Positions 37,055-50,060 are shown, counted from the stretch's first letter. The stretch: 64,000 nucleotides of DNA from Kryptolebias marmoratus (GCF_001649575.2 NC_051451.1:23191597-23255596), one strand, 5' to 3'. Notes: a model not told the origin generated them from the letters alone. Program-made: numbers and translations.

Positions 37055-37520
37055 GATGATGAGCTCGGATGGACTGAGCTCCGAACCGCTTCGACTACAT
37101 CCCTGACGCCGGTTTGGTGCAGACTCCAGACCTCTCGGTGGGACCCTCACGGCCGCTGTCCCGCTCCCGGTCCCCTCGTAGCCATCTGACTCCCAGCTGA
37201 TGGGGGGTTTGTTCTCTCCCCCACCCACCTTCTCCCTGCACTTGCCTTCCCGCCCCAAATCTGCCGTCTCCAGCGCGTCCTGGCTGCGCTCCCCCACCTC
37301 CGCTCACGCGCCGGTTGGCATTTGCTGCAATTTGCCAACGTCACGAATTAACCAGCCTCACAACTAGGTGCGTCCCACCACAGAGCATCCCCTCATGTAC
37401 TGAATCCCCAGACACCCCCCGCCCCCCTCCCCCTTCTCAGTGCTGCGGGGGTCCCAGACTGCATGTAAGTGAGCAGACTAAGGGCTCTGACCCGGTTCGA
37501 AAACAAACTCTCAGGCTATA
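36850..37520 (-). promoter_or_regulatory. CpG-rich promoter / 5' UTR region of slc35f3
   Basis: CpG dinucleotides are dense from about 36890 to 37320, against a CpG-poor, AT-rich background. The block covers coding exon 1 and the sequence before it on the minus strand. C-rich tracts (runs of CCCCCC near 37420) could bind Sp1/KLF factors. This is the pattern of a CpG-island-like promoter. No TATA box was identified and the start site is not fixed. Confidence 0.6.
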
Positions 37521-37709
37521 AATGGACTCTGTGTGACAGAAATGGGACTGAGACAGAAGAGATGGGAGGGCGGTGTGGGCATTTTATCCCTTAAACATTT
37601 TAAATGTTGAAGAACTAATAATACTGTGGGCAGAATTAAAGGCCTAGCGTTCCTTGACTTGCTGCCTTTTATTGCCAAAGTTTAAGATCACCTTATGTTG
37701 TAGCTGTTC

Positions 37710-38140
37710 CCGTCAAAGCATAGTGCACAAAGATGTGAGTTACTCTCCTGACATGTGTTCTGAATGACTGTAGCTACTACCACACCACATTTTTGTTCAA
37801 TATCTATAAAACCTACTGAGTTGTAGCCATTTTTGTGTTTGCTCATGTCAATCAGCTGTGATGGTGACCTTAAATTGAGGTTAACTCCAAAAGTTAATCA
37901 GTGGTAGATGTGCAATAAGTTTCTGAAAGTTTCATTCATATTGGTCTAGTTCATGAGGTATTTTGCTAACAGACAGATGGGTTGACGCCAACAGTTAATG
38001 CCAAAGTTTTATGCAAAAATATTGTCCAACATGCCATGCTCAGAGTATGTGTTGGGGGGCGAGGCTAAATGACTACCAAACCAAATTTTAGCTTCATATC
38101 TGTAAAACTGACTGAGTTATAGCCATTTTAGCTTCATGTA
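37710..38140 (+). repeat. Interspersed repeat copy
   Basis: Words in family order: GTAGCTACTACCACACCACA, ATATCTATAAAACCTACTG, GAGTTGTAGCCATTTTTGTG, GAGGTTAACTCCAAAAG, TTCATGAGGTATTTTGCTAA, GACGCCAACAGTTAATGCC. A second partial unit (AGTATGTGTTGGGG, then CTGTAAAACTGACTGAGTTA) follows directly, so two copies are joined head to tail. Confidence 0.65.
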
Positions 38141-40789
38141 CGTATAAACTTCCTTTTCTGTGCTGCTTTCGAAGATTGACTTTATAGGCGGTCAAGTATT
38201 TCTGTGGCACTCCAAAACGTCTTGGCAGCCCAGCTGATCTAAGTTCATTCAAACATTGTTAGGAAAAAAAAAACTACTTTTTCTGTCACTTTGAGAGAAA
38301 TGTAATACTGAAAGGCTATTTCGTGGCTGACTGTCTGAGCCTCGTGGACAAAACATTTTAACTGCAACACTCGAAGGCAAACCCTTTCAGACACTCCGTC
38401 TTGAACAATCTGCACATAAAGGGCTCCAGCTGAAACAGTTTAATGCAAATTGAAGTTTGGCTCCTGGCAGAGGGTCTTTTGTCAGAGGTTCTTTCTTCAT
38501 CGTTTCAGTTCCGTTTTGCTCAGAGGACATGTTCGGCACAGGGCGACATTTTCTGGCTCTTTCGGGTTAGATGTGCTGAAAATGCGAATGTCCCTCGACT
38601 TTTGTCTGTTAGAGCTTTGAATCCAAAAAAACAAATTGGTTTTGCGGCCTGAAGTGACAATTCAGAGCATCGCATCAGACTTCATAACACGTTTAGACTC
38701 AGCAGAGGTGCCAGCTGGTCATCTGAAAATGTGTTTGAGTGCTGTGCGAGTAAAATGACTAAAAAGCCGCAACACACAAAGAGATCAAACATGTGTAACG
38801 AGCAGAGCATGTTCTGCTCAGTATTTATCTCACAATCTTTTTGTTACACCTGTGACACACCATTAGGGATGTACAAAAGTATTATCCAAAGCTTTGAACG
38901 TGCGTGTGTAAAATTCAGGGAGTGTGAGCACGCCAAAAGGAAGCTGTGCTGAATAATTCACTGCTCAGACTAAACCTCACTCTCAAGCAAGAACCTCCTC
39001 CCATGCCAAACTAGGACAGAGAGCTCTAAAACACACTCTGCCCAGACCCACTCTGATGTCCCTCTGCAGTCAGATCCACTGGATCCTTTCACACTTCCGT
39101 CTCTGTTTGAAAGATCAAAACGGGAACTGTCAGGAGCACAAGGTGTGGCAATAAGGACGAAGAGCGAAAACTCACACTAAACGTCTTTACGTGTCACCTG
39201 AGCGGCGTTTTATGTGAGTGCCCCACTCAAGCGTCGCACCTGCCAGCTGCATTTTTGATCTAGTGCTGTCACCTTTCAGCAGCTGACTGTGGCGAGAGCA
39301 CGACGACTCAATGAGAGCGCACGTGGTCGTATTGATAGCAAAGACAAGGAGGTGGAAATCAGTGAAGCGGTTGAGATCATTAAAAAAAAAAAAAAAAAAA
39401 GAGGAAGAAGAAGAAGCTCCCAGTCAGTGACTCAGAGGCTTTTATCTGCAAACACGGAGGAGGATCAAACCGGTCCATGCTCGGAGAAACCACATGACAA
39501 CTCCCTCTTTGCAACACACTGAACAGGGAAAAGTGTAGATGAGCAATGAAGTCAAAAAAAAAAAGCCAAATCCTTTGAGATCTCTGCTTCAACACAGTCT
39601 TTTTACTCAAACTGAAAGAAAGCAGATCTAGAGCAAGAGTTGATTTTTCTTCTATGTACACTGCATGTAGTTCAATCCAAAAAAAAAACCCCAAAACACT
39701 GTTCTTTTTTTGTCTTTTGTTTACTCGAGCTGAATGATAGAAGCTGCAGTCGTCACCTTCAAGGACAAACAATCTTTAAGCGATAGTCGGATACAGAGGC
39801 GCTCGGTGTAAGGGTTTTCTGGGACAACACAAATTCAATTACAGGACACAATCTGATTTGATGACTGCAGTGCTGTTACTGCAGGTGCCTTCAGAGGAAA
39901 CCGAGGTGGGTTAACAAGAACGGGCTGGGTAAAACAGTTTTCTTGCAGCTAGAAAAGACGACTTAAAACAAGACTGAAGCACATCCTCCAGGGAATAATT
40001 AGAGCTCAGTAAACTCACTTTGCGGAAAATCTAATAGGTTTCTGACAGAAAAAAGTAACCTAGTGAGATTGAGACAAGATTAACAAACAAGTTTAACATT
40101 CCTTCAGAAACACTTATTTCTGTTTGTTTATCTGCATCCCTCAAGTTTATCACTGGAAACCAACCAGTGTGAAATCAATGGGAAATAGGTGATAAGAAAA
40201 TAGGTAAGAAGTGTGAGAATCCATTGTATTGATTATGCATAAGGGAACTTAATCTGCAAATCTGACTGCTTGAATCCCATAACGGTGGAAAATGATATGT
40301 TTGAACTAATGATGCATTTAAGAGGTAATGATTTTGTGCTGTTTGATCTAAATGAGCTAATAAAGCCCGTGTGAGTAAATGTGTATGACTGTATTTGTGG
40401 ACAACAGCTGCATGGACTCTATCTTTGCCAAAGCCCTAATAGATTTGTGATTGGCATTTACAATTCAATTACTGAGCTAACCTTGATTTAGGACCGATCA
40501 ATTCCTTGTTAAACAGCAGTAACAACTATTTAATGCAAAGCTTGCTGTGCTGAAATCAAGGAAACCTGAAGGCATCAGGACAGCAGAGCAGCTGCTGTTA
40601 TTTTTCTGTGGCGTGTCAAGAGTCTATTTTACATCATATATATACCTAATGCACATTTAAATCAGTGAAACAGACACTGAAGTTCACAATAATTTATAAT
40701 AATGGGAGAAAATATGCAAGATTTGTCCACAATAAGTGAATAAGACTAATTAAAAGCCAAATTTTCCAAGAAGGAACGCCTTTCACCCG

Positions 40790-41790
40790 CCACTTTTCAT
40801 GCCAGAGTTTTACACTAAGGTCATCTTATGATGAGAAATGACGGCGTTGTAACTGTTTTGGACAAATCTTGAGAATAATGTCATGTATAATCACAAAAAA
40901 TGCTACAGTATCTGTTAGTCCTCAAAGTATGTATGGGGGAAAAAGATTTTGCAAATCACTCTGTGATCTAAAATGACTGTTTTTGCAATATTACGCTACT
41001 CTTTGGTGGACAGCAGCAGCATATTTACTGTATTTGAAACGGAAGACATAATCAGCTCAGTTCCAAGCCTCCCCTGTTTAAGCCTGTGTAGTGTTTATGT
41101 CCACACAGTGAGAAATGATTGTCTTCCCTGGACCTAGACTAATTATTTCCTGTCTTGTCGTATCGCCCAAAGGCACACTGAATACAAAATGAGCCTCCAG
41201 CTGCTCAGCTCACGGGTGAAAACTATGGACAGTTTGAAACTGGTCATAAAAGTTTTGACTGCCTAACTAACTTATTGTTGTCTCATATCAAATAATGTCA
41301 CGTGGCAGATATGTGTTAAAATATATCTAATGCTCAGTTTAAAAGGCCACAAGTCTCCATGTTTGAAGAGCTTTTTTTGCTTTTTGTGCAAAAAGCACCC
41401 ATCGCCTTCCATGCCAGTTTTAAACTAACATCATCTGAAAGGCAATATTGCAAGATGTCACAGTCAGAGCATGTGTTGGGCATCACTGTCAGCCAGTAAC
41501 ACATCAAATTTTAACTAAATATCTGTAAAACTCACTGAGTTACAGCCATTTTCATGTTAGCTAATATTGATTACCCGTGGCGACCGTCTTAAATTGGATT
41601 GACTCCAAGAGGCAAACAGTTGTAGATGCATATCCAGTCATTTAATTTCTAAAATGTTTACTAAAACCCATCCAGTGGGTCTTTAAATATCTTACAAACA
41701 GACAAACAAGACCGACATCAGCAGTTAATGCTAAAGTTTTAAGCAAAAATCTTGCACAATGAGCAGCAATTGGAGTGAATGACTCAGCCA
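40790..41790 (+). repeat. Two partial interspersed repeat copies
   Basis: One copy at about 40790-40990 begins CCGCCACTTTTCATGCCAG and holds GGCGTTGTAACTGTTTTGG. The second, about 41400-41790, holds CATGCCAGTTTTAAACTAA, ATCTGTAAAACTCACTGAG and AGCAGTTAATGCTAAAG. Sequence between them is unrelated. Confidence 0.55.
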
Positions 41791-42649
41791 CACCTCTGAT
41801 GGACACTTTGTGAGAGGAACACAAAGGTCAGAAAGATTTAACATGTGCTGCTGACGCTTTACTACAGGCACAGCTAATAAAGTCCAGCAGCATCTATTAA
41901 ATGTAAGCAGAGATACTTAGTGGTCGTCACACTTAACCTCAGTGGTCTGTTCTCCATCAGGAGGAGTGTTTCATCCTGAAATTTACATTCCTCCATGGAA
42001 ATCAGCTCCTGACACCACAGTTCCAGGGCCACCGCATGATGAGATTTATCAGGAGTCTCAGAGGTTTTTGTGTCCATCATATCCTCCTGTACGTGATGCC
42101 AATTAAAACCTGGATACAATTAAATATGTGTAGGGTATTTTTTTTATCTTGTGGGTTTTTAACACTGCCCAAACTTTAAAATGCCAGTTTTTTTTTCCTG
42201 ACAGCCTGGAGATAAAAGGTTTCTCTGAAGCTTCTCAAACCAGCTTCTTTTTCATACTTCTGCTGAAAACTGCAAGTGCTCTTCAGGTATATGGAATATA
42301 TTTTTGCTTTAAGGCAGCCAGACTACTGAAATTAAACTCCATCCTTAGCATAGCTGCGGCTGTCAGATTAGACTTGAGGAAGATTTTTGAATCACGTTTG
42401 TCTCCAGGAGGAAAAAAGGCTGATCATTGTATCCCTGCAGCCTCCACACGTGGATCTGGTTTCTTTCAGGCAAAGGCTCTGGCTCCCTCTGTTGTCAACC
42501 TGCTGTAAAGTATGATTAGTTTATCTTCTTGGCAACAGATCCTGAAGAAAAATACAAACATAACAGCAAAAAGGGGTTCCACTATTTGACCTGAGCCCAC
42601 AGATCTCAGAGCCCTACTTCATTCATATTTCAGTAACATTTCTCTCATC

Positions 42650-42970
42650 AAACCATTTAACATTTTGTACACCAACAGCTGGATGTGATGTCTGTTTTAT
42701 GGCTGATTGGGAACCAGTGTAAAGACTTTAAAACTGGAGTAATATGCTCAGATCTCTTTGTTTTAGCTGCAGCATTCTGAATAAGCTGGAACTGTCCAGT
42801 TAGAAGACCATTAGAATAACCCAGTCTACTGGACATAAAAGCCTGAAAGAGCTTCTCCTGGTCTGTTTGAGATATATCACTTTTCAATCTAGTCATGCTC
42901 TTAAGGCTGTTTTTGGTGAGTGATTTGATGTGACTACTGAAAGTCAGATCAGACTCTATCAGCATATCAA
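42650..42970 (-). pseudogene. LINE (L2/CR1-like) reverse transcriptase C-terminal remnant
   Basis: Minus-strand translation gives DLTFSSHIKSLTKNSLKSM, LSQ-type ISQTDQEKLFQAFMSSRLGY, LLTGQFQLIQNAAAKT and EHITPVLKSLHWFPIS. This is the typical end of L2/CR1-type LINE proteins (normally SSRLDYCN, LIQNAAAR and HITPVL.SLHWLP). The internal part between LLTG and QLIQNAA is deleted, and no full element is present. Confidence 0.8.
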
Positions 42971-43018
42971 GATTTCAGACTTGACATGAAACTCAGCTCT
43001 GTAAATCTGGGATGAAGT

Positions 43019-43043
43019 ATCCAATGGGGGAGTGCAGAAGGAG
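43019..43043 (+). repeat. One arm of a 25-base perfect inverted match
   Basis: The 25 bases beginning ATCCAATGGGGGAG match exactly the reverse complement of 48230-48254. A (TTATC)n-like stretch follows at 43050-43068. The flanks of the two arms do not match further. Confidence 0.8.
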
Positions 43044-44819
43044 GAAGTATCTTATCTTATCTTATCTTGTGTTTGTCTGCTGGTAGATTCTCTGTATCTT
43101 CCATTGTCAAAAAATGAGTTATTTTAATTTTGCAAGACTTCATTTTTGTAATAATATAGTTGCAGATTTCAGGTCCAGATGTGTTCCGTGAGTTACAGCT
43201 GGGATCATTTCAGGTCCCATCAAAGACCTAAAATGGGTATTTGAGTTTATTGTCAGCTCTAATTTATGAATAACACATTTCACTCTGTTATGCTTCTCTA
43301 CATACTGTCATAGATTTACACCTGCAGTTAAAATACACAGCAGAGCAGCTGCAAATTATGATTGATTTTTTTTAATGGTATTTGTGTTATTTAGTTGTTT
43401 GTCAATAAACCAATGCTCTAAATTCAAACTAAAAAGCTACACTAAAAAGCTCAAAATGTGGTTTTCTTTCTTGTGATAAACCATTGTTTATCTACAGTAT
43501 AAATCCTGTCTTTCAACAATACTGGCTTCGTTAGCGTTTGTTCCTCCTCTTCCTCCGTTCAGTTTGAAATGTTTGTTTCAGGCTGAAACCACCCGAGGTT
43601 CACCTGAAGCTCCTTAAGGATCTTGAAATGATTTTTTTAAGTAAGTTGCACCAACATTCACAGATTTCTCTGACTGTGTTTCTTCTTGGAAGCATCAAAT
43701 CAGTTTCCTGAATTTTGAACAACTTTCCAAGCTGTGGGAACACAGATTTAAATATCTTCAGGGATTGGCTTTTTGTTATTCTTAGTTCTTTTGTTTGTGC
43801 TCAAGAAGGAGAAAAAAAAAACCTTCATGCAAATAAAATCATAATGCACTGGTTAATTCAGCAACTAAACTGTTCTTTTTTTTTCCTCTTTTCATTTTTA
43901 GGAACAAAGTTAATGTAAATAAAAAAGATGATTACTGTGCTCGTTACAGTTTAAAGCAAAATGATTTTGCTACATGGAAGCCTCGTTCTTTCGACACTAA
44001 TATAGCTATTATACTACAGCTCTTTTAAATTGTGTTCAGTTCATGGGGCCAATATAGACCTGACCAGGACTGCACATTTCAAACAATTTGAACATTTAAA
44101 GCTGCTTCCCAGCTGTTTTGCCGAAGCTCCTCTTTGAACTGCACTTTCAGAATTATTCAGATTGCTCTCAAATTGCTGTAATTATGGAACAGCGTTTCCC
44201 AAAGCGCCTCTTTCTTTCTCTGGTTCCTGAATTCAATCGTCAGTCTACCACTAAGGCTTAAAAAAGTTATGAGAACATTATATCATGCAGACCTTTTTAT
44301 TCTTTTGTAACAGATTTTGTTTATAAGAAAAAACACACAGGTGCTGGGATTATGCTTTTTTGTTACTGCTGCAATTAAAAAAAATAAGAAAGATTTTGTT
44401 TTAACAGGAGGGTTTTTATATTCAAATCAATCAAATCTCTAGATATAACTTAGGAACAGACCTTAAGAACTAGCAAATAAAATACAAACTGTGCAGAAAA
44501 TGAACCTGAATCCATAACATTAATTAGATTTTATGTCAGCCTGGAAACCAAAATGAACAACAAGCCCAGCTGCAGCAAACTGTACATTTTAATTAGCAAA
44601 TTTACAAACTGCAGCTATATGTTATGCTGGTATTAGTATTAAATGATCAAAAATTATATCCTGCTTTGATTTGACCATAACCCATACACATTGATGGGTT
44701 CCTCCTGCTGCAGTGACTCTATTGATCCTGTAGAGGGCACTGTGACCCTAAACATACACGGAAATATTGACGCCTGCTCTGATTCTGAAGTGAAAGAAAT
44801 GGACAAAAAACACACTTGC

Positions 44820-45035
44820 AGGCTCCTAACTTTGGGAAACAAAGAGCAAATGTTATCAAAATCACAGGATTTGCTGTTGATGATGAAAGGATTAAACACA
44901 GTTAAAGACTTGCAGGTAAATTAATTTGTTTCCATTTTATGTAGGGGGAACAGATTATTTCAGGCGGCCAAAATATTTTGTGTCCCCCTCCTAACTTTGG
45001 CAAATAAAAAGCAACTGTTTCCAAATTCTCAAACA
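44820..45035 (+). repeat. Pair of diverged direct repeats
   Basis: CTCCTAACTTTGG at 44823 recurs at 44988, and similarity continues for about 32 bases with four differences. The spacing is 165 bases. The pair lies just before the assembly gap and may be part of an unrecognised element. Confidence 0.5.
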
Positions 45036-45164
45036 TTATGTGTAATAGCATACTAGACATTTCCTTAATCCAGTAATCTGTCATATTTTACATTAGAACG
45101 GGATTTGCCAAAAAGTCTACACTGTGATCTTTTCAGGAAGTCTTTATTTTTGTGCCCTGCTATC

Positions 45165-45369
45165 NNNNNNNNNNNNNNNNNNNNNNNNNNNNNNNNNNNN
45201 NNNNNNNNNNNNNNNNNNNNNNNNNNNNNNNNNNNNNNNNNNNNNNNNNNNNNNNNNNNNNNNNNNNNNNNNNNNNNNNNNNNNNNNNNNNNNNNNNNNN
45301 NNNNNNNNNNNNNNNNNNNNNNNNNNNNNNNNNNNNNNNNNNNNNNNNNNNNNNNNNNNNNNNNNNNNN
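45165..45369. other. Assembly gap (205 N)
   Basis: Unresolved bases. The right edge runs directly into a TTTA-type simple repeat, which probably caused the gap. Confidence 0.99.
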
Positions 45370-45370
45370 T

Positions 45371-45405
<35 letters not shown>

Positions 45406-45414
45406 TTTTATTTT
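45370..45414. repeat. (TTTA)n microsatellite at the gap edge
   Basis: About ten TTTA units follow the N run. The true length is unknown because the left side is not assembled. Translations through it are artefacts. Confidence 0.9.
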
Positions 45415-45989
45415 GATAGCTGCCGATTAAACTGAAAGTTACAACATTGACATGATTATATGAGTAGTCTTTACCGAGAAATCGATCAGAAGCGCCGTGA
45501 AAATGGTCAGATCCGCCGGATCCACCTCTCTGGCTACAATGCGCGCTCCCGACACAGGGGGAACAGATTTTCACGGGGGAACAGAATTTCGCACAAGACC
45601 GGCAGTAAAGAAAATAACAGGATGGCAGTAAGAAAAGGTGAAACAAGCTGAGCGAAAGTCTTATTAAGGGACAGATACACTGTTTTTCTACAGAAATCCT
45701 TTTTTTTCAGGTGACAAAAAAGCTTTAGTGACTCCAAAGTTACTTTAAAACTACAACATGCAGGACTTGGACTGGCAGCAGAACAACAAATCCTGCAATA
45801 AACTGCAATTAAATTAGAGAAAAAAACTGTATCTATATATATTTTTTAAAAACCAAGAAGGTATTTTCCTAACAAACAGTTTATTTATTTAAGGCTGTCT
45901 AGAACATTTTTTTAAGGAGGGTGTCCCCTTAATGGGGTACCTGCAAATTATAGGATAGAACCGAGTGATTTTCTAATATGCTGGACGTT

Positions 45990-46130
45990 GTAGTGAATCG
46001 CTGCCTTATCGTGGTGCAGGAGTTTGTGTGCATGACTGATCCTGGGAGCTATGCTGTCGAGGATTTGCCCCCAGTAGGGTCTTCTAAGGCAGACCTGTCC
46101 TAGGTGAGAGGCCACGTCTTCCATGGGGGT
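45990..46130. repeat. Fragment of a common fish retroelement-like repeat
   Basis: GCCTTATCGTGGTGCAGGAG, TTTGTGTGCATGACTGATCC, GGGAGCTATGCTGTCG, CCCCAGTAGGGTC and TGTCCTAGGTGAGAGGCCA match, with changes, a block I recognise from many fish genomes. I do not assign a class. No coding frame is expected. Confidence 0.5.
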
Positions 46131-48119
46131 AGTTTTGATCATTTTTTAAATCATTTTTTACACATTAACTGTCTTTACAGCGTCACATATGGGGCCCCAC
46201 ATGTGAAGCATTCATATGTGTCACAGCAGATGAAGTATCAAATGAGCACAAATCCCAATGAGAAATTACAGAACAGTTTCAGTTTTTCCTCTTTCCTGGA
46301 TTTTTTGTTTGTCCACCAAGATGTAAAAAGTCTTCATTCCCCAAAATCTGGTATGTTGCTGCTAATTAGAGGGAATTTAGTCTAAGCGAAGAGGAGTGGT
46401 GTGTTGCTTTAAAACTTTTTGGCTGACAAAGAATACACCCTGTGTTATTCTGTGTGGAGATAACCAGGCTTACTACCAGGCAAAACCTGCAGCTTGTGAG
46501 TGACAAATGAAAGGAGTATTATCAGAACCTGAACAGTGACTGGGAAAATAATCCTGCCCTGCATGTTGGAAACACAGGACCCATTAAAACCCTTTTGTTG
46601 AATGCAGCTGCATTAGCAGCCTTCAGCTGTCTCCCCAGGGGTGTCATAGGTCCTTAAATGAGAGGCTCACAAATCTCCATCTTCGTAACAGCTGGTGCTA
46701 AAGGGACAGAACTGTGCACAAATGAGGGCTGTGAGCAACAGTAGAATGATACACCTGAGACTCAACAGCTAAATTGTGCCGAAATGTTGTGACTTTAATC
46801 ATTTTTGTATCAACATAATTGAGTCTGACAGCTCAGAAAAAGAAGAGCTCTGTGTTCTGTGGTAAATAATTCAACTCTGACTCAAACACCACAGAAGAAA
46901 CCATCAAATTACAGTACCAGGACTTTCTCACTGGAGAAAAACCATGTCTGATTAATACAAAATGATAAAAAAAAAAATTAGACCTGTGGATTCACATCAT
47001 TAATAAGCTTCTGATCCATTAGGTTTTGTCTTTGAAGTGTTTCAATTGGACGCCAGCTCTCTTTCAACTTTGATCAAAAGTAGTTTCTGATCAGCAAACC
47101 GAGCTTTCCGTCCACTACAGCGGCAGGTGTTTGGAGACCCTTCAAAAGGCCAAACAGGTGTGGGTAAAACTCATACTCTTCCTCTCCTCCGTCGCCACGT
47201 TCCCGTCCGGCCTCACACACGAGAAGAGCATCCAGGCAAACGGTGAGCGGCTTTGGACAAAAATAGAACTTGATGCGTTTGCTGTAAAAGCAGAGTGGTT
47301 TTTGTGCTTGTTATGCAGGGTTTGTGAAAGAGCTGTTTTTGTTTATCAGCTTAAGAGAGGACTTCTCAGAATGAAGCAGCTTATCATTTTACTGAGAGAA
47401 GTTCTTATTATGTGGAAGTCTTCTCGTTATGTTTGGTGTAAACAGCATGGATGGTTGAGTTCTGCTTCAGTCTCGGCAGGAGAAGTGCGCCTAATATTGT
47501 CTGTGTTAAAGAATAATAGCACTTTCTGACAAGAATATACAATTATCCACAAAAAATTCACAGTTCAATGGACTAAATAGCTTATAAACAAAATAAGATA
47601 CGCATTACAGAGTCTGAAATCTAACATAAAAAGGTTACTCTGAACTAAATCAAATGGTGCAGTTTGAAAGAGTAGTTTTCCTGATATATCAGTATGCAGT
47701 TCTGTAACGCAGGTACACACTCAATGTAAACAAAGCCCTCAGCTGGATTTGCTAAAAATCACTTCACATATTTTTTACCTGCATAATTTACTCAACAAAT
47801 CTGAGTGTAAAATCGTACCAATACATTAAAGCCGTTGCCACTGCTGACCTATTTTCAGCTGCTTCTGTTTTGAAGGTATGCTAGGTTGCTTCAAGTCACA
47901 AATTTTGCTTACAGTTTTTTTAATTTAAGGTCATATTAGCTATCAATAAGTAGCTTTAAACTGATCAGATTTCTAAGCCGACACACCTTTACTGTGAGTA
48001 TTTTTATTTTTACAAATAAAACAAAATCCTGAATATAATTTCAGCCTTAAATCAATATGTCAGTGAATTGCTTTGATTGTACAGTAAGTACTAGCACAAA
48101 TAGAGGACTGTGTAATGGT

Positions 48120-48440
48120 TTGATTTGAATAAGCTCTGTGATTATGTGGATGCTCTGTACATGAAGTGGGTGAGGGATGTGGACCAGTCAGTTCCCTGAG
48201 GGGGGGAGAGGAGGTTTGAGCCTCCCTGACTCCTTCTGCACTCCCCCATTGGATGTCGGCTCTCATCCACATCCACAGCTCGCCTAATTGCCTGATTTCC
48301 TGACCCCATGCAGAATACTTTGTATGCTGGGGGGGCTGAGGGTTATAATAATGACTTATAGTGACATCCACGGGGAAGACTCAGCCCCTTTTGCTATAAC
48401 AGCTCTCACCCGCTAACTGCTGCCTCATTGCAGATTTAAA
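48120..48440. promoter_or_regulatory. Candidate distal regulatory element
   Basis: The block is free of recognised repeats, richer in GC than its flanks, and includes ordered words such as CTAATTGCCTGATTTCC and GACCCCATGCAGAATAC. It carries one arm of the 25-base inverted match. A 103-residue minus-strand frame crosses it without recognisable features. Confidence 0.25.
48230..48254 (-). repeat. Second arm of the 25-base perfect inverted match
   Basis: The 25 bases ending CCCCCATTGGAT are the exact reverse complement of 43019-43043. This arm lies inside a repeat-free, GC-richer block (about 48120-48440). Confidence 0.8.
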
Positions 48441-49859
48441 TTACGCTCTCATATTAGATTGTGCAAGAGTGTTTTTCCCAGAAAATATTCGGAGTCTTTC
48501 TAGGAATCACGTCACAACAAAATTTGAATTTTAGTTAAACCCTTAAACCTTTCATTTCAGATACATGAACAGAGAGAGTGACAGAGAGACAGAAATTTAA
48601 GGTCAAACCACATTTGAATTAAAGCTGCGTTTTTACAAGAACAGATAATTAAAGACATCATTATTTTTATGATTATATATTAACATTTTCATTCATAATG
48701 CTGGCTTCTTTTCTGTCTGTGTTTCTGGTAACTATCTCTAAGGACAGCAAATTGCATCCTTCCTAAAGAAATAGTTCAGAAGGTTATGAACAGTTAATAG
48801 CTGTCATAGATAGCTCTTTGTTTGGAGAAACAAAGTTTAAATTTGACTGGATTGATGAGCTAATGGCTAGTTTGGGGAGGTTTGAGACCAAAGTGGATTA
48901 CAGATGTTTTAAAACAACTGCAATTAAACAAATTTCATCGCGAACACTCATTTATAAACCTTTACATTGAGGTCCGTTTTGCACTACATGGTTAATTGCA
49001 AGTGCAAATACTGGCAGCAGCAGCTAGTTGTAGCACTTCTGGATTATTATTAACCTTTCTGTCAGAATACCCTGTGCAATATGAAACCGATGGCTATGAA
49101 AAGGTTTGTAAAATGGCGTTCACTTGGACTGTTATGAAAATTTTGAAAGTGGAGTTGTTTCGTTATGGCAGCAATCTGTTTTAGCGATGACTCCCCTCAG
49201 ACTGGCTATTAGCTCATCACTTTGGTCAGAATTGAACTCCATTTCTCCAAACCGAGGTTGTTCAAAGAGCTATCTACGAACAGTTAAGAGATTAATTCTT
49301 CATAACCTTTCCTCATACTTCAAAAGATCTAAACCTTCTCTTTAAACACAGATTGCAGACATGATGGTGATTCAGAGAGATGTGACATCACCTGCAGGGC
49401 AACTCTGGAGCTGAAGGTTTATAATCTGATGCAGATCGTTTCTTTTTGTTGTTCTTTTCTGTGAGTAATCTCCAAAATAGTAGCAATAACACCCTGAAAG
49501 TCTCGAGGAGAAAAATTATTATTTTTATCTCTTTCAGTCACAAGAGTGAGGTGTGTGTAGGAAGTAATCTGGCCACAGACATTTCAGACACAGAAGATCT
49601 ACTGCTTCGCACCAAACAAAATAAAACTCCAATCTCAAAGTTACGCTTTTTTCAGTAAGTCTTAATAAAAGCGACAGAAATCACAGCTGCAGCGATTCAC
49701 CGAGTTCATGAAGGAAAACACCGAATAAAAAGAAAGAATTGGACCCACCAAAGACAAGCACATCTCTGGTAGAAATCTGACAGTCATGATGAAAGACTTC
49801 ATGTCTGAAACTACACCGAGTTCACACATTTCAGAAAACATCATTTTATCAAATTAAAA

Positions 49860-50060
49860 GCCAAGCATTCCTTGAAGGAATGAGCTACAATCACTAAATT
49901 TTACACAATATATGTGATTGATTGAATTGTAGCCATTTTTGTGTTTTTTAAGGTCAGTTGGCGGCCATCTTGAGTTGGGCTGACTCCAACTTTGGTGGCG
50001 GGTGATGAATATACGTTGACTGTTTTTATCTGAAAATGCTAACAGACATGCAAATAGGCA
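49860..50060 (+). repeat. Interspersed repeat fragment
   Basis: It shows TTGAATTGTAGCCATTTTTG, AGTTGGCGGCCATCTTGAG and GGGCTGACTCCAAC in family order, then decays. Confidence 0.55.

Larger units (their letters stand above)
37345..42640. other. 5' flank of slc35f3, no gene recognised
   Basis: No exon or conserved protein frame is evident. Contents are repeat fragments: interspersed repeat copies at about 37710-38140, 40790-40990 and 41400-41790, and an 18-base A run near 39382. Short frames on both strands have no recognisable product. Confidence 0.5.

Noticed and set aside
39289..39772. Frames around the 18-base A run
   Set aside because: The Lys-rich and Phe-rich translations reflect the homopolymer; no supporting signals exist.
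42149..42508. 119-residue plus-strand frame
   Set aside because: No recognisable motif, composition like surrounding non-coding DNA, and no splice or promoter context.
45105..45435. Frames crossing the N run
   Set aside because: Artefacts of unknown bases and the TTTA tract.
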